A stretch of DNA of 64,000 bases from Zeus faber (lineage: Eukaryota > Chordata > Actinopteri > Zeiformes > Zeidae). Below the pieces are notes generated by a model. The model had not been told where the DNA came from, ran no database searches, and worked only from the letters and a program-made list of their open reading frames with translations. Position numbers and translations under genes: made by a program. Shown one piece after another: positions 10,861 to 22,160 of the stretch (positions within the stretch are counted from its first letter, which is position 1; the number at the start of each line of letters is the position of its first letter). The stretch spans positions 4,887,001 through 4,951,000 of the forward strand of contig OY482861.1 in the NCBI GenBank assembly GCA_960531495.1, written 5' to 3'.

Positions 10861-11278
10861 TTACAAGAATACATACATTATGATCAGAATAACCAGGGTG
10901 TGGTGGAGAAAGTCTTTCACCATATTTTCTGGGGACTCGGTGTTGTTCTCTGGGATCCCAGAAAAGATGACGTTGTCCCGCATACTTCTGGATTGAATAT
11001 CCAGGACGGTCTCTTTCATTATTTTATCTTCTTTTTTGACAGCTTCCATCTCCGCTGTGAGACGCTTCGCGGAGGTTTTCAGATCCGTGTTGTCTTTTTG
11101 CATCTCGCCGACCGCGTGGTGCAGGAAATCAAGACTGGCTTTGATCTCGGTAATGTCTCGGAGAAGTGGACTGAGCATGTCCAGCTTCTTGTTAATCTCA
11201 TCCAAGACCCTAACCTCTACGGGACCCGGTATGAGATCATCAGTGTCTGTTGCTGAGTCGGTCTTCTTTCTTTTTGCA
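10861..11278 (-). pseudogene. L1 ORF1 N-terminal coiled coil
   Basis: The open frame reads a basic N-terminus (AKRKKTDSATDTDDL), then a heptad-rich helix (EINKKLDMLSPLL onward, with many Leu/Ile/Lys/Glu), then the start of the RNA-recognition part (MRDNVIFSGIPE). This matches L1 ORF1p layout: coiled coil followed by RRM. The RRM is cut off shortly after. The upstream end is lost at the junction with the ERV-B LTR. Confidence 0.75.
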
Positions 11279-11280
11279 GG

Positions 11281-11731
11281 ATTCTGAGAATAAAGAGAAA
11301 GATTCAGTACTGCTCCAAAGCAGTGCTAGGATCAATCGGATATCATTTCTAAAGACAGGAGACTTTATACAAAAAACAGGGTGTGGCTTGGGGTAGAGGT
11401 CTCCCCTCTGACCCAAGCCACACCCCCCCCACCCCCCCCAGCCCCCCCCCTCCAGGTACTTGCAAACTTGATCTGGCAGACTCAAGTTGCATGACAATGC
11501 ACCTCTAGGCTCCTCTGTTGAGTTTCTTCATCTTCACAGAAGGTAAACAGGGCCAAATGTGATCTGATTCTTTCATATTAGAATTGAATTGTAGGGAGCA
11601 AAACATTTCTCTTTACATAAACTCTGGGGTGTTCCTGGGGAAACAGAGACAAATGTTTTAAAACCCCCTTCTGGGGGTAGAGGCCTTTGTCCTCATTCAA
11701 AATAGTTGATTGTATGCATTTTTCTCTCACA
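11281..11731 (-). repeat. ERV-B 3' LTR (truncated)
   Basis: Aligns with 18631-19096. Both share the AATAAAGAGAAAG segment, TACTGCTCCAAAGCAGTG, the GGGTGTGGCTTGGG block, the GGTAGAGGCCTTTGTCCTC block and the terminal TTTTTCTCTCACA. Relative to the 5' LTR it lacks the first 80 plus-strand bases (R/U5 end) and has a C-rich run at 11424-11452. Numerous differences show that the provirus is old. Confidence 0.88.
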
Positions 11732-11743
11732 TTTCCTCCTCTT
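11732..11743 (-). other. ERV-B polypurine tract
   Basis: On the element strand the purine run GAGGAGGAAA ends exactly where the LTR begins (TGTGAGAGAAAAA). This is the expected primer for plus-strand synthesis and fixes the LTR edge. Confidence 0.8.
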
Positions 11744-12266
11744 GTTCCTACTAGAACAACACCATAAGAAAAAATGCAACAATGCTAAAATTCCATATAA
11801 TGTAAATTGGACACAATACAATTATACTTCAGAGATGTCATTCAATTCTATCTTAAACTAAATTTAACTATATGAACTCATAACCAATTCCGGATATAAT
11901 TCAAGGATATCTCCACCTCAAATTGGCCAAACCTCTCTTCTCACATTTGGCTGGAGAAAAGTAAAAGACCAGTAAGGGTTACCTACTATATTATGACAAC
12001 GCACAGGACAAAAACCCCTGGTCATACAGAGGAAAAATCCTGTGTGGCCATCTTACAATTCTAACTAGAAAACACAACAACATCAACAAAAAATAATCAT
12101 GAATCACATAACGAAATAAAACAAAATAAACGTAGAGATTTCTCTAATACATAATGCTATGCAGAGTAATCAATGATTATCACTTAATAATGACAACAGC
12201 AAAATGCATTGTGCACGTACATCCTATAAGTAGGGATAACCATAATTAGACAAACATCTCCATATT
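11744..12266 (-). other. ERV-B interval between env and LTR
   Basis: About 500 bp, AT-rich, with no reading frame of interest; 3' untranslated part of the provirus. Confidence 0.6.
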
Positions 12267-13320
12267 TCAGCATCTCAGCGTCTCAACCTGTTCGTTATTA
12301 AAAGGTGGTTTCCACTTATCTAGTGGTATGGAGACAAACTGTCCCGTCACCATATTGGTAATCATTTTACGAAGGATAAGTACTATACACGCTAGACAGC
12401 AACATAGCATTAAACCCATTATCACTACAAGTATCAATATCTTCATGAGCGTAGAAATCCATGGCCCCAGTGCATTTCTTTGCCAAGCAAAGGGGTCCCA
12501 AGTGTTAGCTTGATCTTTCATTAAATCATGAAATCTTTCATAGCTTGTATAGCTAAAGACAAATTTCCTGATTCTACATCATTGGCAGGAATGTATGTAC
12601 AGCATGACTAACCGATCATAGCACATACACCTCCTTGAGCCACACTCATTATGTCTAGTACCATACGATTCTGAAGAACCATCAAACGGATCAAAGTTAA
12701 TTCTTGTCCAACAGCTTCTTCTGCTAGGATAGTTGTATTAATGAACAGCAACAACCTATAATGTATGATATCTAACCACTTAAAATCTGTAGATATACCT
12801 ACGGGTGCTAATATAGACGTAAAAAAATATTTCTGCTCCGCCTACAATCCTATACTCAGCTGGAACCGATTTCACGGACATATATGTTCCTGGTCGTCTT
12901 ACACGCACATCTCGATGGGTCTTGGTCAGATTATACATGTAAATTGGCATATCTAACATAACTGGTGTGCAAATGCCAGGCCAGTTCCTGGGCAGACTTG
13001 CATACGCCATGTGTCCACATAACCAATAGATATCAGGAATTGTTACTTGTCCCATTGTATAAATTACCTGAGTTGGTTATATGCTGTGGTTATCCCCACT
13101 GGAATTCCAGGGTAACAGTTAGTTCTTCTATTGGAACAAATGGATTGAAAACACAAGGGGTGAATAACTCCAGCACGTGGATGGACTATAATTGAGGAGG
13201 CTAGAGCAACAGTTAGAGTAGTAGCCAATCTTCTCTATACACTAGTGCAGTTCAATTGTCCTACAGAAAGAAAATTTGTCAAAAATCTCCATCACATATT
13301 TCGTTGAAATTAATGTCCAG
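12267..13320 (-). pseudogene. ERV-B env remnant (class I, gamma-type)
   Basis: Broken envelope gene on the minus strand. 13055-12780 reads a CGHMAYASLPRNWPGIC block followed by hydrophobic sequence, a pattern seen in fish retroviral envelopes just before the fusion region. About 12690-12580 carries a helix followed by a C-x6-CC disulphide motif, with an in-frame TAG inside the spacer. 12521-12267 ends with a juxtamembrane Trp, a long hydrophobic membrane span with a Cys cluster (LMLCCCLAC) and a short cytoplasmic tail. Frameshifts separate these parts and the surface subunit is barely recognisable. The motif order defines a gamma-type Env; this copy cannot make a protein. Confidence 0.8.
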
Positions 13321-13513
13321 TGGAGTCAGCAGAATGTTCATTTCTCACTTGGGGCTCTTCTGGATCTGATGTGAGAGAGAGTGAGGCGGGGGAGCGGCTA
13401 TTATTTAAGTCTCGCTGCGGAGCTGTGTTCCAGGGTTGGATGATTCCTGGTGAGGCGTCATCCTTTTCAAGTAGAACTACTGTAGTGGCATATCCTCTTC
13501 ACGGGACAGAGGT

Positions 13514-13800
13514 TACTAGCACTTATCCTGCAAGGATCGTGATCTCAGTTCATGTCCGATGATTCTTGATTGTCGTCGTTTATCTGGTCCTCTGGAAGGT
13601 TGCGGACTTTCTTGCAGTACCCACATTGGTCGTTCTGCCACCTTAACTGCCGCTGCGGTGGTGAGAAGGATTTGGAACAGTCCCAGGAATTTGGCGGAGT
13701 TCCAGCTTTTCCTCCGGAAGTCGCGGATCAACACCCAGTCCCCTGGTTGGAGGTCGTCTAGTGGTCCTTCAAGTGGGACAGGTAGGGCTGCTAAACACTT
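13514..13800 (-). pseudogene. ERV-B integrase C-terminal domain
   Basis: Open on the minus strand for about 95 codons, ending in TAG. It contains PGDWVLIRDFRRKSW, then KFLGLFQILLTT and AVKVAE..MWV, the SH3-like DNA-binding C-terminus of gammaretroviral integrases. It lies immediately before env, as in simple retroviruses. The catalytic core should follow at higher coordinates but is not recognisable. Confidence 0.85.
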
Positions 13801-14821
13801 GCGTGAGAGACACGCATTTTAACAACATTTTTTGGTCTAGATCCATGAATGTAAAATAGGGTACGTGGAATAATTCTGTCATTTCCAAAACAGTTATGTT
13901 GAATAAACGACTACAGACGCCACACAAAAGTTTATGTATGCACCCTAGTGTAACAACAATAATATTATCACAATGTCTAATATGTAGGAGACAATGTCCA
14001 TAGAATCTCAATCAGGCTACAAAACAACCGACAGTGTGTAAATTATGCTTATCAAATTAACGCTTTTCAAATTTTCCTCAAACGCTTTTCTCAAATGTTG
14101 CCTGAACATAATCCCATCAACACAATCCATTTATAAAGTAAATCTACTACACTGGACAATCGGATCACTACTGGTTTACGTGATGTAATTCATATGTGGC
14201 TTTTGTCGACAGAAGATAGACTTTACTGCATTGGTCTCCTGGTCAGCAATTCATACTGGGACAGTCCTGTCGCACCATGTGATCGTCCTCGCATTCCCAT
14301 CATCACTAATGACAGGAATGAAAACTCAGTAGAGCTTACCTTTACTAGGATTCCATTTAGAAAAACATGTCAATTATCACCAAACAATGTTTTAATCATG
14401 ACAAAGCTTAAACTTGATAAGTCCATCATGAGGTTCCTGCATTGTTCAAAGCACAATCATTATGTTTACTTAATTCTCTAACTTTATCCCTCCTTTTTGA
14501 CAAATGGTACCTACCATATGTCAAACAAGTATAACAATGAAAAAAACTACAGCTCAGTACATACTGTACCAAACGGCTCTGACATTCCAATAATTTAGTG
14601 CAGGATACCTTTGAGTAGAGGAAAAAACTAAGTTAGTGAGCCTGTGTCCTCATCTTAGAAGGAGACAACCATCATTAGACAGAGCAAAAATTGGGTACGG
14701 CGGCTTTGTTGGCTGCATTGGCTCCAACATTTCCTATAGAGATGGGGTCAAGTACATTAATGTAAACAACACAAATAGGAAGATCAAAATGGTGGGCTTA
14801 TGACATCAGAACATTAAACAG

Positions 14822-15104
14822 ATGTTCTGTACGTCTCATCAAACAGCTACACCACACCGTATCACACTTGCCTGTACATATTCATGCAATCAAAAAATCC
14901 AAAAAAACAAAAAACAGTTTGTTCTCATGGTCAATTTACGTTACTCGACTCCTAAAAATTACATACATTATGTGCTAAGCTTTGAACTGCTAGTCTTACC
15001 TTTTGGACAGGGAGTATTCAACTATAAATTCCATCATTCTGCAGTCGGATTAGAGAAAAATTGAGAGGTTTTTTACCATTCCAATCAAGTTAACACCTTT
15101 TTAA

Positions 15105-15110
<6 letters not shown>
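14822..15110 (-). repeat. Dispersed repeat, inverted copy of 2515-2710 + 3950-4045
   Basis: Reverse complement matches both left-hand segments, but here they are joined. It ends in the (AT)n tract at 15109-15153. The join point is near 14930, where CCATGAGA meets a T-rich run. Class unknown; possibly a short deletion derivative of a DNA transposon. Confidence 0.75.

Positions 15111-15153
<43 letters not shown>
15109..15153. repeat. (AT)n microsatellite
   Basis: Uninterrupted AT dinucleotide run at the end of the dispersed repeat. Confidence 0.95.
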
Positions 15154-15155
<2 letters not shown>

Positions 15156-18100
15156 TACTTCTAAATAACATACTTGTCAATTAATGAAACAATCACTTTC
15201 ATCTATAATCTGTGTACTATCAGGATAGACAGATTGATAAAACAATGGCTGAGAAAACACAGAAGCAGTCCTTATGGTAATCACACAGATATTAATTCCA
15301 GCAGGACTTCAGGTGGTCAGTCATTCCACAGCTCTCAGTTGGAGAAGAAATTCCAATTGTAGTCATTCAGTTTCAGGTTTTCTGATGCAGTGACATCATC
15401 AAATCCAGTTCCAAAGGAGCATAGTTGATTAGGCTACTCAACTGTGCACAGCACCTATTCAATTGTGTGTTTGCTGTACTTGGAGGCCAAACACTTCATG
15501 TTCGTTGGTGGAGGGAAGGATCAGCAGGAGTCAACGCTTGCATTAGATTTTCCATAACAGAAGCTTTTTCATGTTCAGAAAATATCCCAAGTTATTCAGC
15601 TGATGTTGGCTAAACTGGATCTTGTATACAAGGTTTTCGCAGACCTTCTCGGAAATGCAGGAGTAGGCAAGTCTCTCAGCAGGATATCAGGCTTTAGGGC
15701 TTGTGTGAAAAAACCCTAAGATGCTTAATGTATTGTTCTCATACATTGTCATAAGATGAAAGGAAAGGTATACCACTGTAAGAAGCAGTGTCATAGAGAT
15801 AATCACTCCAGGGTCCTCTGACAACACTGTCCCTGAGTGTTAACACAGTAATCCTTAACTCAGCTTCTGAAGATTGTTTCAACAACTAGACAAGACAGCT
15901 AGAATGTCATATTAAAATAAGAACTAATCAAGAATTATTCTGGTTCTATAATGCACTCTATAATATCTGATGCTTTTATACATTTTAACGATGGAGCTCA
16001 ATATGGGATATAGAGCTAAATTCAATCAAGGTCTCTCCATTTATATACTTGCATGCATATCATCTCAAAATAATTCCAATTGAGCCTATTAAATAATCTA
16101 ATTTGCAAATCAGTAACATACAAATAGTAATAACATCAATAATTTACAAGGACCTTTGAATGCTGGACATATTATGGCCTTACTCATTTGTAGAGCAATT
16201 CTCTTTGATCTGATCTCTTTGTCAGACCTCCAAGTCTTCCCAATCAGACGCAGTCACATCTACACTGGTCAAAACTGCAGTCAGTGGATTCCTGCTTAAA
16301 ACTGTGTAAAATAAAACACTGAATAGATGGGTTGGTTAATTCATCAATACATAATTACAACATTAATCAAATCTCAAGATATTTTCAAGTTTAAACTTAC
16401 AATTTTTGAATGTCCAAATTAAAAAAAACATCTAAATGGCCAACGTATTTCACATTTAATTAAGTGTTTCAATTTTTAGTAAGCGAACGTGCACAATCCA
16501 TTACCTCTCTCGTATACAAAACAAAACAATTATTACTCTTTGTTAAAGTATTTGTTCAATTTTATACTGTATATCAACATCTATCTTATTTAATGTCAAA
16601 TCGAGATTACTTCTAGAGTAAGAAAAAAAAAAAATGTATAACATTAATAATGTTGTTTGATCAACTTAAACAATCACCAGCCTTACTGAGAAAAACAAAA
16701 AGTAACCGGTAAGGATTTGAAACATACAAACACAGTTGTTTATCACACCAAAACTAACAATTCACTCATGCCATAACATGATTAATGTATAGTGTTTAAT
16801 CTATACTATTTAGTTATTAATCATATCCTTTGATTTAGAATTACCAATTAATTAATGCCTTTTGCCATTGTGCCAATTTGTTACTGCTGTAACACTGCAG
16901 ACTATCCCTCTGTGGGATAGATAAAGGATTATCTTATCTCAACCAGCAGATCACTTTGACACAAGAACACAAAAGGGAAAAATAAAGTTTTAAAGTTTTA
17001 GAAATTTAAAAACAATAACTCTTTATAAACCAAAAACAAATTCATTTCTGCGGCTACTATCATATCTGCTCTCCGCGATGTCTTAAAACATATTTTGGGA
17101 GCAATTTTTTTTAATCTATATTGATCAATTTAGTTTTACCAATTTGGAATGCTTTGCGATAAAATCTATTAACAAAGCACAGACTATAGTTAAAAAAAAA
17201 ACAACTCACCATACTTTTAACCTTACCAAAGTCTCATTTAATGAACCAAAGACAAATTCCAACAACTTAATACCTGCTTCTACTCACCACAACACTATTA
17301 TCAACATCACAATTATCTCTCTAAACACAATCCAACAGTTCAAACCGTGCAATATCTATACATATTACCACAGCATAGACCTCTGTTGTACACCATTTGA
17401 CTATTAGTTAAATTCAGTTCTGCAGCTTCCTCTGCTGAACCAATATCCTACTAAAATGACTTTTACACGCACTCTTCTCCTGTTGTCATCCTAAACAAAG
17501 AATCCCAAATGCATCATGGGCAAACTTTCCCACTTTCATTGTCATCATCTTTCACATCTCAACTTCCCTAATCCTTTCAGTCTATCATTACCTTTACAGC
17601 TCTCTCTTGCCTTGTTATATATATAAAAATATATATATATATTTTTTTTTCACAAATTAATTTAAAACCTTATGGTATCCTTTCTAGCAATCCTACCAGA
17701 TATTTCAGATTATAATGCTAATTTTACTCCAAGGACTCATGTGTGAAACTAGTTTGGCATGTTATGTACAGCACACATACCACGTTTGTCTAGCGTTAAT
17801 ACATTCACTTGTTTCATTGAGATTTTTATCAGCCAGGAGGCTAAACAAAACCCAAGAAACTGATAGAATCTCTCCAAACTCATTTCATCCATACGTGTTC
17901 CAGAGTGATCAATCGGCCAGACACCAATTTGATCACAGAGGATTCATGTGAAAGTGTATTATACTAAAAATAGAGTCACACAGTGGGCCCTTGAACTCTG
18001 TTCTCCTAACTAATTAAAACTTACTGAGACTAGTTAGAAACTAAGTCGCATAGCTGGATTATCAATATCTCCAAAATGAAATCTAAACAAAATAGTAAAA

Positions 18101-18528
18101 ACAATAAACAAAACAATAATAAAAACAATTATTATGATTGTCTTTTTTATTCCCTTTTTTTATAATCAATTTTACTCCAGTTATTCATGAATTTTATTGT
18201 ATTTCTACAACACCAGAAGACCGATTATACACTACCCCTTCCTAGTTGCGCCGCACGCAAACAGGCCATACGTCTATGTGAGGGGGGGATTTCTGAGTTA
18301 ACAAAGAAGCTTACTCAGAGCCATTTTCTACACAATAGCTTTTCCTTCGATCTTCTCTGATCGGTACAGTATCTCAGTTTGTCCTCAGCTTAATTTTTCC
18401 AAAATCTTGTGTTGTCTGTTCTGAATCTGCCAGTCATGTCCAGACGACTCCTTCTTGGATGTCTTTACGTTTGGTTCCTGTTGTGCACACAACCTGGGCA
18501 TGAAGAGGTCCAACAGAGCCAAGCAGAG

Positions 18529-18546
18529 ATCCTGCCGACTACGCCA
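18529..18546 (-). other. ERV-B primer-binding site (tRNA-Ser)
   Basis: On the element strand TGGCGTAGTCGGCAGGAT lies 4 nt inside the 5' LTR. Its complement equals the 3' end of vertebrate tRNA-Ser (AGA/TGA isoacceptors) plus CCA, as I recall those tRNAs. Confidence 0.8.
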
Positions 18547-18550
18547 AAAC

Positions 18551-19096
18551 TGTGCAAGAAATTCTTCTGATCGGTGAGGTTAATCTGCCCACTACAAGGA
18601 AAACAAAACTGAGGATAATCAAGATTATTTATTCTGCAGAATAAAGAGAAAGGTTCAGTACTGCTCCAAAGCAGTGTTCAGACCAGTCTAATCTTATTTC
18701 TGATCAAGATGTATTTATACAACAACAGAGGGTGTGGCTTGGGTCAGAAGTCATTTACAAGTCTGTGTCCCTCAACTGTTTCCCTGGATGCCAACCTCAA
18801 ACAGTAAATTCACAGGAATTTATAAATTACCTGGCAGAGGCGGATTACAGTCCCTTACAATGCACCTCCAGGCTCCCCCGTGGTTTATCCTCATCTCCAT
18901 ACAGGGTAAACAGGACGAAATGTGATCTGGTTCTTCCATGTTAGAATTGACATTGTAGAGAGAAAGAACATTTCTCTTAACATAAAGTTGGGAGGTTCTT
19001 GGGAAAACAGAGACAATGTTTTAAAAAACTCCCCTCTGGAGGTAGAGGCCTTTGTCCTCTTTCAAAATAAATGATCGTAAGCATTTTTCTCTCACA
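18551..19096 (-). repeat. ERV-B 5' LTR
   Basis: 546 bp. On the element strand it begins TGTGAGAGAAAAA and ends CTTGCACA, 4 nt before the PBS. It contains TATAAATA-like sequence (plus strand 18711-18718) and an AATAAA-like run. Confidence 0.85.
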
Positions 19097-19458
19097 ACAT
19101 ACACACATAAACATGACATGCACTGATCAGCCACAACACTAAAACCACCACTAATAACCACTTATATTGTGTAGCTTCCAATCAAGCCACTAGGGGTGGA
19201 CAAGCCAGTGTATCAAGTGCCAGTCCCAAGCCCGGATGAATAGAGAGGGCTGCGTCAGGAAGGGCATCCGGCATAAAAACCATGCCAAATAAAACATGCA
19301 GACAACAAATCTGATTTCCATACCAGATCGATCGGCCCGAGTTAACAACGGCCGCCGCTGGTGGCGTTAGCCAACAGGGTGCCAGTGGAAATAGTGCTAC
19401 TGTCGGCCAAAGAAGAAGAAGAGGGGGAAGGCGTGTCTGGAGACAGCAGGAGAGGAAG

Positions 19459-20220
19459 ATGGGTAGGAGAGTAGAGTTGAGAGTAGGAACTTTGAACATT
19501 GTCACTATGAAGGGTAAAGAGAGAGAGCTGGCTGACATGATGGAGAGGAGGAAGACAGATGTACTATGTGTACAAGAGACCAGGTGGAAGGGGAGTAAGG
19601 CCAGGACTATCGGAGCCGGGTACAAACTGTTCTACCATGGAGTGGATGGCAGGAGAAATGGAGTATGGATAGTCTTGAAAGAAAGAATATGTCAAGAGTG
19701 TTTTGGAGGTGACGAGAGTGTCAGACAGAGTGATGAGCATGAAGCTGGAAATTGATGGAGTGATAATGAATGTGGTCAGTGCATATGCTCCCCAAGTTGG
19801 GTGTGAGATGGAAGAGAAGTGAGTTGGATGTAGTGGTGGAGAGCGTCCCCAAGAGAGAGAGAGTGGTCGTTGGAGCAGATATCAATGCGGCATGTTGGCA
19901 TAGGGATCAGAGACGTAGGTGACGAGAAGGTGATGGGTAAGTATGGTGTCAAGGAGAGGAATGTGGAAGGACAGATGGTGGATTTCGCCAAAAGGATGGA
20001 ATTGACTGTTGTGAATATGTATTTCAAGAAGAGGGAGGAACACAGGGTGACATACAAGAGTGGAGGAAGGTGCACACAGGTGGACTACATCTTATGCAGG
20101 AGGTGCTATCTAAAAGACATTAGTGACTGCAAAGTGGTAGTAGGGGAGTGTGTCGCTAGGCAGCATCGGATGGTTGTCTGTAGGATGACTCTGGAGGCCA
20201 AGAAGAGGAAGAGAAAACAT
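19459..20220 (+). pseudogene. RTE endonuclease domain
   Basis: 19459-19755 has the N-terminal endonuclease block (RVGTLNIVTMKGKERELADM), then VLCVQETRWKG with the catalytic Glu and YKLFYHGVDGRRNGV. After a frameshift, 19870-20220 has FAKRMELTVVNMYFKKREEH, then YKSGGRCTQVDYIL and VARQHRMVVCRM, the end of the domain. The expected final Ser-Asp-His is changed to RQHR, as is usual in this family. Broken by frameshift and internal loss. Confidence 0.85.
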
Positions 20221-20228
20221 ATGATAGG

Positions 20229-21021
20229 GTGCCGAGAGTGGAAGTGTGGTATTGCATGAGGAAGTCGGGGGTGGCAGAGAAGTACGTAAGAGTGGTACAG
20301 GATATGTATGAGGGCAGTCAGACAGTAGTAAGGTGTGCAGTAGGCATGACGAAGGCATTTAAAGTGGAGGTGGGATTGCATCCAGGATCAGCTCTGAGCC
20401 CTTTCTTGTTTACAATGGTGATGGACAGGTTAACAGATGAAATCAGGCAGGAGTCTCCACACTGAGTTCAAGTACTTGGGGTCGACCATCCAAAGCAGCA
20501 GAGAGTGCTGGAGAGAGGTGAAGAAGAGAGTACAGGCACAGTGAAGTGGGTGGAGAAGAATGTCCTGAGTGATCTGTGACAGAAGGGTTCCAGCAAGAGT
20601 GAAGGGGGAGGTCTACAGGACGGCAGTGAGACCAGCTATGTTGTACGGTTTAGAGGCGGTGGCACTGGCAGGTGGCTAAACTGGAGGTGGCAGAGTTGAG
20701 GATGTTGAGATTTTCATTGGGAGTGACAAGGATGGACAGGATTAAGAATGAGTACTTTAGAGGGACAGCTTAGGTTGGACAGTTTGGTGAAAAAGTGAGG
20801 GAGGCAAGGTTGAGATGGTTTGGACCCGTGTGTAGGAGAGATGAGAGTTACATTGGGAGAAGGATGCTGAAGATTAAGCTGCCAGGCAGGAGGAAAAGAG
20901 GAAGGCCAAAGAGAAGGTTTATGGATGTGGTGGGGGAGGACATGCAGGCAGTTGGTGTAAGGGAGGAAGATGCGCAAAACAGAAGGTATTGGAGGCAGAT
21001 GATCCACTGTGGCGACCCCTA
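20229..21021 (+). pseudogene. RTE reverse transcriptase remnant and C-terminus
   Basis: 20229-20465 contains the RT palm segment with GLHPGSALSPFLFTMVMD (motif B, usually Gln for the Pro). The following YADD motif is absent. After broken sequence, 20795-21022 gives the RTE C-terminus (RLRWFGPVCRR, then LPGRRKRGRPKRRFMDVV) and stops at TAA just before the 3' terminus. It lacks the catalytic aspartates, so it is dead. Confidence 0.85.
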
Positions 21022-21057
21022 ACGGGAGCAGCCAAAAGAAGAAGATTGTTTGCTTCC

Positions 21058-21795
21058 CCTCGTGCCGCCAAAACAACTCAGACCCATTGAGGCATGGACT
21101 CCACAAGACCTCTTAAAGTGTCCTGTGTTATCTGGCACCAAGACGTTTGCAAGAGATACCTTGAGCCTGTAAGTTGTGAGGTGGGGCCCCCATGGATCAG
21201 GCTTGTTTTTCCAGCACATCACACAAATGCTCGATGGAATCGGACCCTAGCCCTGGCCACCCAAATGATGTCCAAGAAAATGTGATTTATCAGACCAGGC
21301 CACCTTCTTCCATTGCTCCATGTTCCAGTTTTGATGCTAATGTGCCCATTGTAGGCGCCTTTGGCGGTGGACAGGGGTCAGCATGTGCACTTTGACAGGT
21401 CTGTGGCTACACAGCCCCATATGCAGCAAGCTGCCATGCACTGTGTTCTAACTGTGTGTTGTTGTGTATGTGTGTTCTTTCTATCATAGTCAGCATTAAC
21501 GACAGTAGCTCTTCTGTGGGATCAGACCAGATTGGCTAGATTTCACTCCCCATGCACATCAATGGGCCCATGGGCACCCATGACCCTGTCGCCAGTTCAC
21601 AGGTTGTTCTTCCTTGGAACACTTTTAGTAGGCACTAACCACTGCATACTGGGGACTCTGCACAAGACCTGCCGTTTTGGAGATGCTCTAAGGCAGTGGT
21701 CAAGCCATCACAATTTGGCCCTTGTCAAAGTCGCTTATATCCTTACACTTGCCTATTTTTCCTGCTTCCAACACATCAACTTCAAGAACTGACTT
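21058..21795 (-). pseudogene. Tc1-like transposase remnant
   Basis: On the minus strand, translation in shifting frames gives pieces of a Tc1/mariner transposase. The helix-turn-helix start lies near 21780-21700, the arginine-rich LRSHRPVKVHMLTPVHRQRR-like block near 21400-21330, and the end of the catalytic domain (WDPWGPHLTTYRL region) near 21200-21100. A deletion joins the block before the first catalytic Asp to the region after the Glu, so no catalytic triad remains. Confidence 0.75.
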
Positions 21796-22160
21796 TGTCC
21801 CATTAAACATGACCTTGGTTTAAGATCCAGTGTGACCACTGTAAAAGGTGCTACCACCTGTAGTGTGTGTTTGTAGACCAGACAGATAGAAGCTCTACAG
21901 TTTTCCTGCATGCACACATTCCTAAGAGTGGGCAGTCTTAGTGCTAGGCAATATTGTAAATAATTGTAAGTTGTAAATGTTGTTTTTAGTGTTATTTTTG
22001 GTTTTCCTTGGATGTTTTTGATGTTTGCCCTTTGTTTGCTTTTCTCTAAGATTTTTGGAAAATATCTTGAAATGACAAATATTAAAATATATTTGTTTTT
22101 TACCAATAAGGTTTTGTGTGTTTGTCTGTCAGATATTCAGTATTATCGCATATTGAGTAT
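21796..22160. other. Interval without recognisable features
   Basis: Roughly 360 bp between the Tc1 remnant and a tandem repeat; nothing coding or repetitive recognised. Confidence 0.5.

Larger units (their letters stand above)
5944..11280 (-). mobile_element. L1-clade LINE (degraded)
   Basis: Non-LTR retrotransposon on the minus strand. In element order it has an ORF1 N-terminus (11278 down to 10861), a gap of about 400 bp, AP-type endonuclease (10465-9698), linker, reverse transcriptase (8904-8251), C-terminal domain with a CxxC..HAFWxC zinc motif (8236-6929), and a G-rich 3' UTR. The order and motifs are those of fish L1 (Swimmer-like). Many frameshifts separate the pieces. Its 5' end abuts the truncated LTR of ERV-B at 11281; no target duplication was found. 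Confidence 0.88.
13801..18528 (-). other. ERV-B internal region, eroded
   Basis: Where gag, protease, RT and the integrase core should lie I see only AT-rich sequence with short frames. It contains an inserted repeat (14822-15110) with an (AT)n run and poly-A/T tracts. TATCCCTCTGTGGGATAGAT at 16902-16921 resembles a LINE-like terminus. I cannot support any gene here. Confidence 0.55.
11281..19096 (-). mobile_element. ERV family B provirus (degraded)
   Basis: Two related LTRs (11281-11731 and 18551-19096) flank internal retroviral sequence on the minus strand. A primer-binding site lies beside the right LTR and a polypurine tract beside the left. Integrase C-terminus and env are recognisable near the 3' end; gag and most of pol are gone or eroded beyond recognition in an AT-rich 4.5 kb. 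The 3' LTR lacks its last 80 bp at the junction with the L1, and no target duplication remains. LTRs share no similarity with family A. Confidence 0.85.
19180..21051 (+). mobile_element. RTE-clade LINE, internally deleted
   Basis: The 5' segment has the GGGCTGCGTCAGGAAGGGCA motif common to fish RTE elements. Endonuclease and RT remnants follow, and the 3' end reads GGCGACCCCTAACGGGAGCA then CCAAAAGAAGAAG, a typical RTE/Expander terminus. The element is only 1.9 kb because the region between endonuclease and RT, and the RT active site, are missing. GCTTCC at 19174-19179 and 21052-21057 is the target duplication. Confidence 0.88.
19121..21795 (-). mobile_element. Tc1-like transposon remnant split by an RTE LINE
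   Basis: 19121-19179 carries the terminal inverted repeat CACTGATCAGCCACAACACT, and 21058-21795 holds the body of a common fish Tc1-like element with transposase on the minus strand. The LINE at 19180-21051 interrupts it near the left end, with the 6-bp duplication GCTTCC on both sides. Internal sequence is also deleted near 21245, and the right terminal repeat is missing after 21795. Confidence 0.85.
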
